The notes beneath the pieces are model-generated. The model was not told the DNA's origin. It did not search any database and worked only from the letters and a program-made list of their open reading frames with translations. A program made the position numbers and the translations under genes. Positions 35,532-44,387 of a DNA stretch of 64,000 nt are shown here, in pieces. This DNA is from DAMCZI01 sp032095175. Lineage in GTDB: Bacteria > Bacillota > Clostridia > Clostridiales > Caloramatoraceae. The DNA is taken from contig DAMCZI010000012.1 of the NCBI GenBank assembly GCA_032095175.1, positions 1-64,000 of the forward strand, read 5' to 3'. Each line of letters starts with the position of its first letter. Within the stretch, counting starts at the first letter, position 1.

Positions 35532-35653
35532 CCTAATATCTTATTTTATATCAATCTCAAAAGCTTCATCCTCTAGAACCTTTTCCTAAACCTTCAAATT
35601 GCTTTCCGGATTTATACCTTCTATATTTTCTTGATTAATCTCTATATTTCAGT

Positions 35654-35694
35654 AAAAGGTGATGAGGCAAATTTAATTCATCTCATCACCTTTT
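35654..35694. terminator. Terminator near the M28 peptidase gene end
   Basis: AAAAGGTGATGAG (35654-35666) pairs perfectly with CTCATCACCTTTT (35682-35694). It is 100 bp beyond the peptidase stop and could serve both strands. Confidence 0.75.
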
Positions 35695-35794
35695 GTTGAA
35701 GCTCCTTATTATCCATCATACCTTAATGTCACCTAATTGTTCTAATGATCTATGAGTATTGGTATTAACCTTTCTTACCAAAATTGTGCGATAT

Positions 35795-37735
35795 TTAAAA
35801 TCCTAAACATCTTACAATGTTCTCTAAACTAATTTTGTTTATAAAATCAGTTATCGCTTCTTTTGTAATTTTATCCCTACTTTTAATATTTTCATAATTA
35901 AAAAATACATCATATGTTTTATTATGTATCTTTATCTTTTTATAAAATCCTGCAATATAGCTTGTCTTTTTTGATCTAAGTATAAAATATGTTTCACCAT
36001 CTACTATTATTTCTTCACTATCAAAAATATTGAAAACATTTGGTTTGTAATTAGGATCATTATTACTTGCTACTGATACTTGTAACATATCACTACCATC
36101 AGTATATCCAATATAAACATAATCTATTTCTTTCCCTATGTCCCTTTTGTATGCTTTTTCAATTTCCTCTTTAATCGTTGTATCCTTATCATACACATAA
36201 TTCTGTGCATTATAGTCAATAACTACAGCTTCTTTAAATGCCATTCCATTAACATGAGGTATTATCATCCATGGATAATATTTTTTTACATCCTCTAACT
36301 TTTCTAATTGCTTGTTGCTTCCAAAAATTTTACACTTATAACCATCAACCTCAATTATTTTATATTCATCATATTCCATTTTTTCATTTCCTTGAAACTT
36401 GCTAAGTTTTTTATAAATAATATTTTTATAATTAAAAGGTGCCTTTTGGTTGTCACTTTTTATTTTAAATACTTTTCCATCATTCTCCTCAATAAATTTG
36501 CAAACTATGCCTCCAACCTTTTCCAAACAATCAAAATCTAATACTTCGGAAGTATCATTTGTCGTATGTATAATTTCATCTTCTTCGAGTATCTTACTTT
36601 GAGTAATGGAAATAGTTCCAATTCCATTTTCTGTAAATGCTACATTATCACTACTAATATCCTCATCATATTTTTCATACTCTATATTATCCTTTTTTAA
36701 GTATTCCCCAAATTCCTCCATAAGTTCTTTATTTACTTTGCTATCTCCTGAAATTGCAAATTTCCCTCCATCCCTTTCGCCAATGCAGTCTATATTGATG
36801 TTATAAATATCATTGTATTTATTTTTTATATAATGTACAAAATACTCACTGCCTAAAATTCGAAATTCTTCTGCATTAAACGCACATATAATTATATCCA
36901 TTTGAAATGGTTTTTCAGTTGAACATTTTTTTAATTGTTCCGCTACATCAAGTAATACTGCGGTACCAGATGCGTTATCAACTGCTCCTTTAAATATTGT
37001 TTTACCCTGCCATCCAACATGATCAAAATGAGCAGATATTACAAGTGCATTTTTATTACTTACCCCAGATATTTTTCCTATTACATTCTTAGCAACTGCT
37101 CTTTCCTCGACGTTCTTAAGTTGAATTTTTATATTTTTAATATCCTTACTTTTTAAATAATTATATATATTCTCTTTAACATCTATTATGGGGAATCCAT
37201 TAGACACACTGCCTGCATCCCCAGTAAAATACTTTTGTTTTAATATAATACACTTTGGTGGAATTTTTTTTCGAAAGACTGATTGTAAATCATCTAAAAA
37301 TACAATTTTATCATTAGCACTACTATCATCTATATTAAAAGTAACTGGTAAAGTCATATCAAAATTCTTAACCCATAATCTATTTATATACTCTTCCCCA
37401 TATACCAATTCTCTACTAGTACCATCTTTGAAATTAATGATAACATGATGTTCTTGTTTATCTGGATTTATTAGTGGAACAGAAAACGTCTGGTAATAGC
37501 TGTTGTTTTCATATGGTTTAAGACCAATTTTTTTAAATTTTTCTTCAATATATCTAGCTGCCTTTTCATTGCCTTCTGTCCCAGCAAGCCTTCCCATGTA
37601 TTCGTTAGATGTAAGTGCTTCTATAGTATCATGTATCGTATTATTTTTACTAATTGTTTTTTGACTACCGTAAGCTGTACCTGATACCATAAAAGTAAAT
37701 GCTAGTATTAATACAAATAACTTTTTTCTTAACAT
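35795..37735 (-). CDS. Secreted M28-family aminopeptidase
   Basis: A 646-residue exported metallopeptidase. The signal peptide is MLRKKLFVLILAFTFMVSGT with cleavage probably after AYG. The M28 zinc-binding residues appear in order: His and Asp in SAHFDHVGWQG (about 235-245), Asp in KGAVDNASGTAVL (about 252), Glu-Glu in AFNAEEFRILGSEYF (about 290), Asp in NIDCIGERDGG, and a final His near IHTTNDTSE (about 395). A PA-like insert precedes the catalytic domain. About 200 further C-terminal residues form a region with no family I recognise, containing two similar IDYVYIGYTDGSD/ILRSKKTSY stretches. GGGAG selects the ATG at 37735. Monocistronic. Confidence 0.88.
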   Translation of the reverse strand: MLRKKLFVLILAFTFMVSGTAYGSQKTISKNNTIHDTIEALTSNEYMGRLAGTEGNEKAARYIEEKFKKIGLKPYENNSYYQTFSVPLINPDKQEHHVIINFKDGTSRELVYGEEYINRLWVKNFDMTLPVTFNIDDSSANDKIVFLDDLQSVFRKKIPPKCIILKQKYFTGDAGSVSNGFPIIDVKENIYNYLKSKDIKNIKIQLKNVEERAVAKNVIGKISGVSNKNALVISAHFDHVGWQGKTIFKGAVDNASGTAVLLDVAEQLKKCSTEKPFQMDIIICAFNAEEFRILGSEYFVHYIKNKYNDIYNINIDCIGERDGGKFAISGDSKVNKELMEEFGEYLKKDNIEYEKYDEDISSDNVAFTENGIGTISITQSKILEEDEIIHTTNDTSEVLDFDCLEKVGGIVCKFIEENDGKVFKIKSDNQKAPFNYKNIIYKKLSKFQGNEKMEYDEYKIIEVDGYKCKIFGSNKQLEKLEDVKKYYPWMIIPHVNGMAFKEAVVIDYNAQNYVYDKDTTIKEEIEKAYKRDIGKEIDYVYIGYTDGSDMLQVSVASNNDPNYKPNVFNIFDSEEIIVDGETYFILRSKKTSYIAGFYKKIKIHNKTYDVFFNYENIKSRDKITKEAITDFINKISLENIVRCLGF

Positions 37736-37781
37736 AAAATACCACTCCCTTAATCTCACGTAATATTTTGTTTCATAACTA

Positions 37782-37830
37782 TATTAATCACACTAAAGAT
37801 TTTAATAGGGTATTTTGCGATTAATAAATC
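37782..37830. repeat. Half copy of element R1 (hairpin 2 only)
   Basis: ATTAATCACACTAAAGATTTTA and ...TTTTGCGATTAATAAATC match hairpin 2 of the copy at 62038-62081 closely, including the central AGATTTTA. Hairpin 1 is missing or unrecognisable. The rest of the 460-bp gap (37736-38196) shows no gene. Confidence 0.6.
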
Positions 37831-38196
37831 AAGCGATATGTTTGTTGTAAAGAAATTTATTACATTTTTAAGTAAAGATTGTTTATAAAATTCTTAAATA
37901 AATCGTAACAAGTACTTGCTTTTCTAAACTAATATGATGAATTATTCCATATCTGTAATTACTTTTATTATTTTAATTCTAGCATACAATAAATTCATTT
38001 CAACAACAAAATTACTACACTATAATGCATTTAATCCTTTAATCTTACATATATGTTCATATTTCGATACTGATATGTATTTCCATGTTAGAAAATTTAT
38101 TACAAGCATTTGTAGAAAGAAAGCAGATATATTTTTTAACAGTATCATCAACACCTCATTTGGTTATACTTTAAATAAAACTTAGGAGGTGCATTT

Positions 38197-38361
38197 ATGG
38201 ACAATCAATTTCTAAATCCTTTAAAGGAACTAAACTATGCTGCCCTTTCATCCGAACAGGAAAGTAAGTTAAGAGAGTTTGAAAAGCAATTCAACTCGGA
38301 CTATGGCACCGAGGTATATTTTATGGTTATGGAAAGAGGGCAAATTAATCCTAGACATTAA
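38197..38361 (+). CDS. Conserved-looking small soluble protein, 54 aa
   Basis: A 54-codon ORF with a textbook TTAGGAGGTG seven bases before its ATG and a terminator just after it. The product starts MDNQFLNPLKELNYAALSSE and contains KLREFEKQFNSDYGTEVYFMV, which looks like a small alpha/beta domain. It is hydrophilic, with no Cys and no membrane span. No family recognised. The expression signals make it a credible gene. Confidence 0.75.
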   Translation: MDNQFLNPLKELNYAALSSEQESKLREFEKQFNSDYGTEVYFMVMERGQINPRH

Positions 38362-38366
38362 CTTTA

Positions 38367-38401
38367 CAAAATAGGACATTTCAATATGAATGTCCTATTT
38401 T
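38367..38401 (+). terminator. Terminator after the 54-aa gene
   Basis: AAAATAGGACATT and AATGTCCTATTTT form a 13-bp stem around TCAATATG. Confidence 0.85.
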
Positions 38402-38510
38402 ATTTGGGGTTGTTAATCAGATTTAAATATATATGTATTATAAGTATATTTTTAAATCCATTTTTTGTATAATATAGTTAGATTATTAAAATAAATGGGA
38501 GTTGTTATAT

Positions 38511-39200
38511 ATGCAGTATGAAATCCAAGGTGGAAACCTTCCAGTTGTAGTTTGCAAGCTTCAGCGGGGTGAAAGCATGTTTACTGAATCAGGCGGAATG
38601 GGATGGATGACTCAAGGAATTGAAATGAACACCAACATGGAAGGTGGTTTATTCGGAAGTATAGCAAGAAAGTTCTCAGGCGAATCAATATTCATGGTAA
38701 CCTATACATGTACAGCAAATGAGGGCACAATAGCATTTCCATCTTCATTCCCTGGAAGTATACTCGCAATGGATTTACAGCCAGGCCAATCCATAATTGC
38801 ACAAAAGAGTTCATTTCTCTGTGGTGAAAGAAGTGTAAAGCTGGAGGTTCATTTTAAAAAGAACCTTGGAGTAGGATTCTTTGGAGGAGAAGGTTTTATA
38901 ATGCAAAGAATTACTGGACCAGGGAGAGTGTTCCTTGAAGTTGATGGAAGTGTTATAAAGCAAGCATTAAACCCAGGTGAAATGCTTAAGGTTGATACAG
39001 GTCACATTGCAGCAATGAGTCCTTCTGTAGCAATGGAAGTAAAAATACTAAAGGGTTTTAAAAATGTGCTTTTCGGTGGAGAAGGCCTATTTCTAACAGA
39101 ACTAACAGGGCCTGGAGATGTATGGCTTCAAACTATGCCTATTCCAAACGTTGCAAAGGCTATAATACCGTTTATTCCATCAAACAAAGGTGGAAATTAA
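38511..39200 (+). CDS. AIM24/TIGR00266-family protein
   Basis: A 229-residue beta-rich protein of the AIM24 family. Typical blocks: MQYEIQGGNLPVVVCKLQRGESMFTESGGMGWM at the start, GESIFMVTYTCTANEGTIAF, VFLEVDGSVIKQALNPGEMLKVDTGHIAAM, FFGGEGFIMQRITGPG and a repeat of it, LFGGEGLFLTELTGPG. These proteins form a double-stranded beta-helix-like trimeric fold; no enzymatic role is established. The ATG at 38511 follows GGGAG. It is monocistronic, with the R3 hairpin immediately downstream. Confidence 0.92.
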   Translation: MQYEIQGGNLPVVVCKLQRGESMFTESGGMGWMTQGIEMNTNMEGGLFGSIARKFSGESIFMVTYTCTANEGTIAFPSSFPGSILAMDLQPGQSIIAQKSSFLCGERSVKLEVHFKKNLGVGFFGGEGFIMQRITGPGRVFLEVDGSVIKQALNPGEMLKVDTGHIAAMSPSVAMEVKILKGFKNVLFGGEGLFLTELTGPGDVWLQTMPIPNVAKAIIPFIPSNKGGN

Positions 39201-39207
39201 ATAATCA

Positions 39208-39279
39208 ATGGCAGCCATATAACATATAACTAACTTATTTGTGGAAATAAAAGCAAGTTATATGTTATATGGCTGCCAC
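39208..39279. repeat. R3 hairpin, copy 2 (GGCAGCCATATAA element)
   Basis: ATGGCAGCCATATAACATAT... (39208-) pairs with ...ATATGTTATATGGCTGCCA (to 39278), with a small bulge (TAAC) in the 5' arm. It lies between the convergent AIM24 and DUF2804 genes and can act as a bidirectional terminator. The outer sequence is nearly identical to the copy at 27108. Confidence 0.8.
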
Positions 39280-39288
39280 TTTATATCC

Positions 39289-40338
39289 TTACCACTTCGC
39301 CTTATGCTCTTCTGCACAGCCAAATATATTATTTATATTAACCCTTTCGCCATCATCAGTCGCAATAACTCCTGAAAAATATCCGAACATCTGATATATA
39401 TTAGATGATACAACCACAATATTTGACCTTGCAAGCCTTTTATAAACAGGCTTAAATTCAATATCTACTCTGTCCGTTGTTTCAGTCTTTATTCTCCAGG
39501 GCTTCATCAAGTCATTTACATCATATGTAAAAATCATTCTATCATTAATTTTACTTATTTTGCTTCCAACGATAACTGCATTTTCTGTCATTCCTGTTCC
39601 GTCTGTCCATCCTCCACCGAGATTTACACCAATAGCTCTTCCATCATTTATTCCTGAGCATGTTGCCCAGTTCCAAAAGCTTTTTCTAGGCCATACTCCC
39701 CTTCCAAAATCCAGAGATGCCATCGTCGAACCACTTTTAAATAAGTATTCAACATTATTAAGCCAAACCTTTCCTTGAGCTGGAAGACAGTTCTGTTTTG
39801 ATGTGAACTGAAATGTTTTCTGATTCCATGGTATCACAACATTCAAAGTTTCGTGATCCTCAGGATGAGCTATTGTAAATTCTGCTTTGAGGTTTTTCCC
39901 TCCAAATTCCTGCATTTCAAGGTGTATTTTAGTTTTTCCACCCTCTTCAGCAAATACCACGGAGGTTTTTTTATCTTTATATTCCATTCCTTTGCCTACG
40001 TTGTTTGGCATTTTGCATGCTTTAGTAGGAGTGAGCATTATGGTCTTCTCAATAAAAAGTCCAGATTTGAAATCATAAAAATAGGCAAATACAAGTCCTG
40101 CATAATCAATATTTGAAATTGTTACACTAAAAAGGTTTCTGTCCGATACTATAAGCCAGTAATTCCATTTCTTTTTTCTATTCCAGTGTCCTTTTAGATT
40201 GCAGTCATAAATTGGTTTTCTGGCCCACCCTACAGCAGACTGATTCAAAAACCCCCTTGAATCACAAAGCATAACTGGTTCAACAATCTCTCTTTCTTTC
40301 AAGCAAGAATTGTCATTACAAGCTCCAGAAACCTTCAT
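39289..40338 (-). CDS. DUF2804-family protein
   Basis: A 349-residue protein of the DUF2804 family, recognised from GFLNQSAVGWARKPIYDCNLKG, KKKWNYWLIVSDRNLFSVTISNIDYAGLVFAYF and the C-terminal SFWNWATCSGINDGRAIGVNLGGGWTDGTG. It is predicted to be a soluble, beta-rich (double beta-sandwich-like) protein without signal peptide. The function is not established; related domains occur in proteins linked to lipid or carotenoid handling. GGGGGG precedes the ATG at 40338; the TTG-initiated extension has none. The 360-bp gap upstream holds R1 copy C. Confidence 0.87.
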   Translation of the reverse strand: MKVSGACNDNSCLKEREIVEPVMLCDSRGFLNQSAVGWARKPIYDCNLKGHWNRKKKWNYWLIVSDRNLFSVTISNIDYAGLVFAYFYDFKSGLFIEKTIMLTPTKACKMPNNVGKGMEYKDKKTSVVFAEEGGKTKIHLEMQEFGGKNLKAEFTIAHPEDHETLNVVIPWNQKTFQFTSKQNCLPAQGKVWLNNVEYLFKSGSTMASLDFGRGVWPRKSFWNWATCSGINDGRAIGVNLGGGWTDGTGMTENAVIVGSKISKINDRMIFTYDVNDLMKPWRIKTETTDRVDIEFKPVYKRLARSNIVVVSSNIYQMFGYFSGVIATDDGERVNINNIFGCAEEHKAKW

Positions 40339-40421
40339 TACAAATCCCCCCAAAATTCATTTTATAAAATTGTAACAATAGTAGAACATACTGTGATGTG
40401 GAATTGTATTTTCCTTATATG

Positions 40422-40530
40422 TCTCGCATAAATGCTTCTACATTGCTCAGCCCTAAACATTTATGCGAAATCATATTCCTTGATTCATTAATCGCACAAC
40501 ACCCAATGTAATATCTTTTGTGCGATTAAT
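40422..40530 (+). repeat. Double-hairpin element R1, copy C
   Basis: H1: TCTCGCATAAATG (40422-) with CATTTATGCGA (40458-40468). H2: ATTAATCGCACAA (40487-40499) with TTGTGCGATTAAT (40518-40530), perfect. The joint TCATATTCCTTGATTC is identical to that of copy A. Confidence 0.85.
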
Positions 40531-40699
40531 ATATAGAATTCTATATATATTGATATGTGCTTTCCATAATTTTAATACTGTAATCATGTATAATCAATAC
40601 TTTTTAGGAATAATAATGCGATTTAGTATAAAATAGACATGTAACGCATCAAGTTAAGCAGTTCTAGTAAGCTGGAACGCTCTAACTTACAAAGTGTCC

Positions 40700-41284
40700 T
40701 CACTGATAATATCCAAGTATAGCCTTTGCTGCAGCAAGCTTTGCCTCATCACAGTTTTTAAACACTTCATGTGCACTATCCAGATTGCTGTATACCTTCC
40801 AGTATCCACTTTCAATATATCCATTTCCCTTATTCTCTATAAATTTATTTATATCCTCTAATGGTATACCTAAAAACATCCCAACTTCATGAGGACAACC
40901 TAATCTAAACCTTAAACTAAGGTCCATAAGGTAATCCTGAAGATCTAAAGAATTACTATAACCAAGCCCCCTTAAGAATTCCATGTTTTCATTATTAGAA
41001 AGGACTTCAATAAGATTCATTCTGTTGTAAAACAGTACAATTACAGAATTAGATGTATTATTTAACTCATAATACTCAATGTTTGGGCTAAGCCTAATAT
41101 CACAACAACAATCTCTCCATGTATCATAAATTTTTCTTCTATTATTGGCGAAGGATAGAAGTACCCCTGGTCTATATTCCAAGGCTACTGGCGCAGTATG
41201 ATATAAAATTATAGCTCTAAGGTAATCGTTATCATCCATTTTCATCATACTTTTGACAAATATTTTGATTATATCAACTTCCAT
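40700..41284 (-). CDS. DUF3793-family protein
   Basis: A 194-residue soluble protein of the DUF3793 family of anaerobic Firmicutes. Diagnostic parts are TAPVALEYRPGVLLSFANNRR near the start and SLRFRLGCPHEVGMFLGIPLEDINKFIENKG with GYWKVYSNLDSAHEVF near the end. A CCC run sits in WRDCCCDIRL (about residue 62) and could bind metal. The function is unknown; in other clostridia such genes sit near ferrous-iron transport or flavodoxin genes, but no such neighbour is present here. GAGGAG precedes the ATG at 41284. Confidence 0.87.
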   Translation of the reverse strand: MEVDIIKIFVKSMMKMDDNDYLRAIILYHTAPVALEYRPGVLLSFANNRRKIYDTWRDCCCDIRLSPNIEYYELNNTSNSVIVLFYNRMNLIEVLSNNENMEFLRGLGYSNSLDLQDYLMDLSLRFRLGCPHEVGMFLGIPLEDINKFIENKGNGYIESGYWKVYSNLDSAHEVFKNCDEAKLAAAKAILGYYQ

Positions 41285-41527
41285 GCTGTTCAACTCCTCG
41301 AATATCAAAATTCTCTGCTGCTAACAATTGCTTTATAGTTTACTCTTACCTTCTACTCTATATATTTTTCTAAAATTACACTACAACCTCTACTCCAAGC
41401 ACTCTATAAACAAACCAGCACAGTAGATCTTTTGAGTTATCCAAATCTTTGTTTACTATGTTCTATATAGTATGTTTATTTTAAGCAGTGATATTCTTAT
41501 AAAAATTCACTTTCTATTATGAAAAAA

Positions 41528-41573
41528 GCACCGGTTTTATGAATTATTCTATAACTCATAAAACCGGTGCTTA
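41528..41573. terminator. Terminator of the amidohydrolase gene
   Basis: AGCACCGGTTTTATGA (41528-) pairs with TCATAAAACCGGTGCT (to 41573), 16 bp perfect, flanked by A- and T-rich DNA. Confidence 0.9.
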
Positions 41574-41580
41574 TAATTCT

Positions 41581-42855
41581 TTAAATTTCCTCAACCAGTT
41601 TTCTCAGCGGCTGCTCTATATCCCTATATATATCAAGTTTTGTGAGTGTTTCCTTTGAAAGAACTTTAAGCCCTCCAACAAAGGAGTCATAGACCTTGCC
41701 TTCTCTTGTTATCTTAATATCACAGAAACATCCCTTATCTATACTTCCTATATATCCATCTTTAAATTTAAAGGGCTGCTTTCCTAGAGAGCATATTTTT
41801 TCTAAAGGTATTTCTTTAAATCTTTCACAAAGGAATCCTCTTTCTCCTATAATTGAAAGGTCATCATTGCTCGCCTCTCCATCGGTTCCAAGATAAGGAG
41901 TAATTCCTTCCTTTAGAAATGCAGGTAAATCAGCCTCTCCTGTCTTTATCCGGCTATTCATCCTAGGGTTCAATACTACCTTCATTCCATGCTCCCTAAT
42001 GAGTCTTCTTTCATTATCATCTATCCATACACAGTCTGATAATACAACATTATCAAGGCTTTTAACCTCTCCATTTTTAAGAAGCTCAGAAAGGAACTCA
42101 ACAGGCCTTTTACCATACAGTTTCAAAGAAAGCTCTACATCTCCCTTATCCTCAGAAAGATGAAATTGTACATATCTGTTGTACTTATTTCCGAGATTTA
42201 TTGCCCTGACTATTGCATCCTTTGTTGATGCATGTATGCTATGAATTGCTGGTGCAGCAGCAATAGTTCCTTCGTCCTCTTCATCAAATAAACGAATAAA
42301 GTTTTCCTCCGCTTCATCTGGAGTTTCAAAGTATCCCCTCTGTGAGTTCTTCTTCCCCTCATAGGCATCCTTATTTATTATGTCATAGTTCATACGTCCA
42401 AAATAAAGCCTTATGCCTGTATCCCTTGCTGCCCTTATAACCTCCTTATCAAACTCATTTACCCTATTATTATGGCAGTAAAACGATACCATAACGGAGG
42501 TTACACCAAGCATAAGCATCCTTGAAAATGCCCTGCAGCATGCAAGGTATACATGCTCAGCAGTGAGCACAGTGCTGTACTTATAAATGGTATTCCTGCA
42601 CCATGTCGGCAAATCCCAGCTCTTATCTACAATATCGGTATAAAGAGACTGCTCTGGGTGTGAATGAGCATTGAAATCTCCAGCTTCTATTATATATTCA
42701 TCCCCATAATTATACTGCATCCCCTCAAAACTGCCCTGACACTCTCCATGGGAAAAATCTATAATAAGCCCACTTTTACTATCCGCAGCTATATATCCCT
42801 TTTTCAAGACTCCATCCTTTTTAATCCATCCAGTTATTAATATATCACCTTTCAC
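41581..42855 (-). CDS. Amidohydrolase-superfamily deaminase-like protein
   Basis: A 424-residue cytosolic metal-dependent hydrolase of the MtaD/cytosine deaminase/TrzN group. Metal ligands appear in order: FNAHSHPEQ (HxH, about residue 63), a catalytic-region IHSIHAST (about 205), QFHLSED (about 230) and LGTDGEASNDD with the final Asp (about 323). Related enzymes deaminate S-adenosylhomocysteine, methylthioadenosine, guanine or other bases, but the HSHPEQ form is not the usual NxHxH, so the substrate is open. It starts at a GTG behind AGGTGATAGG. Monocistronic, with R1 copy D just upstream. Confidence 0.78.
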   Translation of the reverse strand: MKGDILITGWIKKDGVLKKGYIAADSKSGLIIDFSHGECQGSFEGMQYNYGDEYIIEAGDFNAHSHPEQSLYTDIVDKSWDLPTWCRNTIYKYSTVLTAEHVYLACCRAFSRMLMLGVTSVMVSFYCHNNRVNEFDKEVIRAARDTGIRLYFGRMNYDIINKDAYEGKKNSQRGYFETPDEAEENFIRLFDEEDEGTIAAAPAIHSIHASTKDAIVRAINLGNKYNRYVQFHLSEDKGDVELSLKLYGKRPVEFLSELLKNGEVKSLDNVVLSDCVWIDDNERRLIREHGMKVVLNPRMNSRIKTGEADLPAFLKEGITPYLGTDGEASNDDLSIIGERGFLCERFKEIPLEKICSLGKQPFKFKDGYIGSIDKGCFCDIKITREGKVYDSFVGGLKVLSKETLTKLDIYRDIEQPLRKLVEEI

Positions 42856-42877
42856 CCTATCACCTGTCTTTCATTAT

Positions 42878-42987
42878 ATATAACGCAATAAAGATTTTAC
42901 ATTAAAGTATTTATTGCGTTATATGAATTTCGGAAAATATATCGCATAAATGATTTTTAAAATGTAAAATCATTTATGCGATATATA
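42878..42987 (-). repeat. Double-hairpin element R1, copy D
   Basis: H2: ATATAACGCAATAAA (42878-) with TTTATTGCGTTATAT (to 42924). H1: ATATCGCATAAATGATTTT with AAAATCATTTATGCGATAT (42938-42986), longer and more perfect than in other copies, with a shorter loop. Orientation is H2 then H1. Confidence 0.8.
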
Positions 42988-43034
42988 GTATATTATATAT
43001 TTTCTACATATTTCTCCTTAATCCTTCTTATAAA

Positions 43035-43098
43035 GACAACAGGCCTCTAATATATGGGTTGTATTTAAACACTCATATATCAGAGGCCTGCTGTCTTC
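43035..43098. terminator. Terminator of the PAP2 gene
   Basis: AGACAACAGGCCTCTAATATATG and CATATATCAGAGGCCTGCTGTCT form a 20-bp stem with two mismatches around a 16-base centre. Confidence 0.85.
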
Positions 43099-43100
43099 AG

Positions 43101-44000
43101 CTATTTAACACTATCAATAAGCTTTGCCCTAAGCTTTTTTCTTCTTGATATAAAAAACTTTTTAAATATTAATGGTGCTCCAATAGTTACCCACAGTCCC
43201 ATAAACATATATCGTAAAAAGTCCCATCCTATACCCTCTGGCAATAGTTTTTTGACAAAAATTTTTATTGCAATTACAACAGCAACGCCAATTATATACT
43301 TTAATATCTGCTTTAATATGTCTGCATCAACATCAAAATTTATATATCTTGATTCAATTACATATCCTATATAAAATCCAAGAACTGTTCCAGATGCCTT
43401 ATAGTAGTCTGGATATCTTAAAAAATACAGCCCCACAAGCATTGGAATTATAAATATAAGAAATATTCCGCCGTTTCCTGTTCTTTCTGATATATTAACC
43501 ATCCAATTCGATATAAAAACCCAAACAAATCCAAGTATAATACCTGCAAGAACATCAACTGGTCTGTGAACACCCAGATAAAGCCTTGAAATTCCAACAG
43601 CTATAATAATTATTATTCCAATTATATATGTCCAGCTTTTTCTCAGGTTTGTCATTAGTACTGCCCAGAAGGTTGCTGTACTCTGAGTATGTCCACTTGG
43701 GAAAGAATATCCTGGCGCAGTCTCAATCCTTAGAGAACGTATTCCTGGCTCACCTATTGGACGCGGTACCTTTAATATGCTTTTTACACAACCATTTATA
43801 GCACCTCCAGGAAGAAAAGCAAAACCAATTCTATAACCAAGTTTTTTATCTATACACCAATATATAAGTGTCATTACAATTATGAAAAAATACTCCTCTC
43901 CAAGCATTGTGATTCCCTGAAACACCTTGTCAAAAAAGGAATTTGATATAGATTGTATAGCTTTTATTATTTCTGCATTAATTGGCATGTTATACCACAT
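43101..44000 (-). CDS. PAP2-family membrane phosphatase
   Basis: A 299-residue membrane phosphatase with about eight spans and the full three-part PAP2 signature: KVPRP (77-81 within KSILKVPRPIGEP), PSGH (101-104) and SRLYLGVHRPVDV (138-150). The catalytic residues His104, His145 and Asp149 are present. The C-terminal half adds four more spans and a basic tail (RRKKLRAKLI). Such proteins dephosphorylate undecaprenyl or other lipid pyrophosphates. AGGGG precedes the ATG at 44000. It differs strongly from the smaller PAP2 protein at 11895. Confidence 0.9.
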   Translation of the reverse strand: MWYNMPINAEIIKAIQSISNSFFDKVFQGITMLGEEYFFIIVMTLIYWCIDKKLGYRIGFAFLPGGAINGCVKSILKVPRPIGEPGIRSLRIETAPGYSFPSGHTQSTATFWAVLMTNLRKSWTYIIGIIIIIAVGISRLYLGVHRPVDVLAGIILGFVWVFISNWMVNISERTGNGGIFLIFIIPMLVGLYFLRYPDYYKASGTVLGFYIGYVIESRYINFDVDADILKQILKYIIGVAVVIAIKIFVKKLLPEGIGWDFLRYMFMGLWVTIGAPLIFKKFFISRRKKLRAKLIDSVK

Positions 44001-44387
44001 ATTTTCCCCTGCCTTTCTATAGTTTTAAATCGAATCCAAAAACGCTTTACTATATTTTCTACGAATGTAGTTTTATTCCTTCACAAATAAAATGTTTTTT
44101 ATGTAACAAATTATATCAAAATTAGTTAACATAAGATATAGGGAAATAGTTCTTTACAAAATATTCTAAAAAAGCATGTCTCTATAATCTAAAATACTTT
44201 ATAATATAAGTGTAAGATCTATTTAAAGATGACCTTATGCATCGATATATTTCCCAATTGTGAATATAAAGAATACATACTGCAAAAAATACTTTTGTAT
44301 GCTATATATCGATAGATTTGGTCATGTGTTTTTGATAAATTCTTTTGAATTTCAATGTAACAGTATATCTATGAAAGGATGATTTTA
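44001..44387. other. 387-bp gene-free region between divergent PAP2 and pepD
   Basis: No gene is visible. It must hold both divergent promoters. A loose dyad (ATCGATATAT near 44242 and ATATATCGAT near 44313) with an inner GAATACATACTG/ATACTTTTGTAT part is the only structure noticed. Confidence 0.5.

Noticed and set aside
37934..38185. 83-codon open frame upstream of the 54-aa gene
   Set aside because: No ribosome-binding site, AT-rich composition typical of the intergenic DNA, and a biased, unstructured product. The real gene behind it has its own strong RBS.
44240..44325. Loose ATCGATATAT dyad upstream of pepD
   Set aside because: Short outer arms, poorly paired interior and AT-rich sequence; chance is likely.
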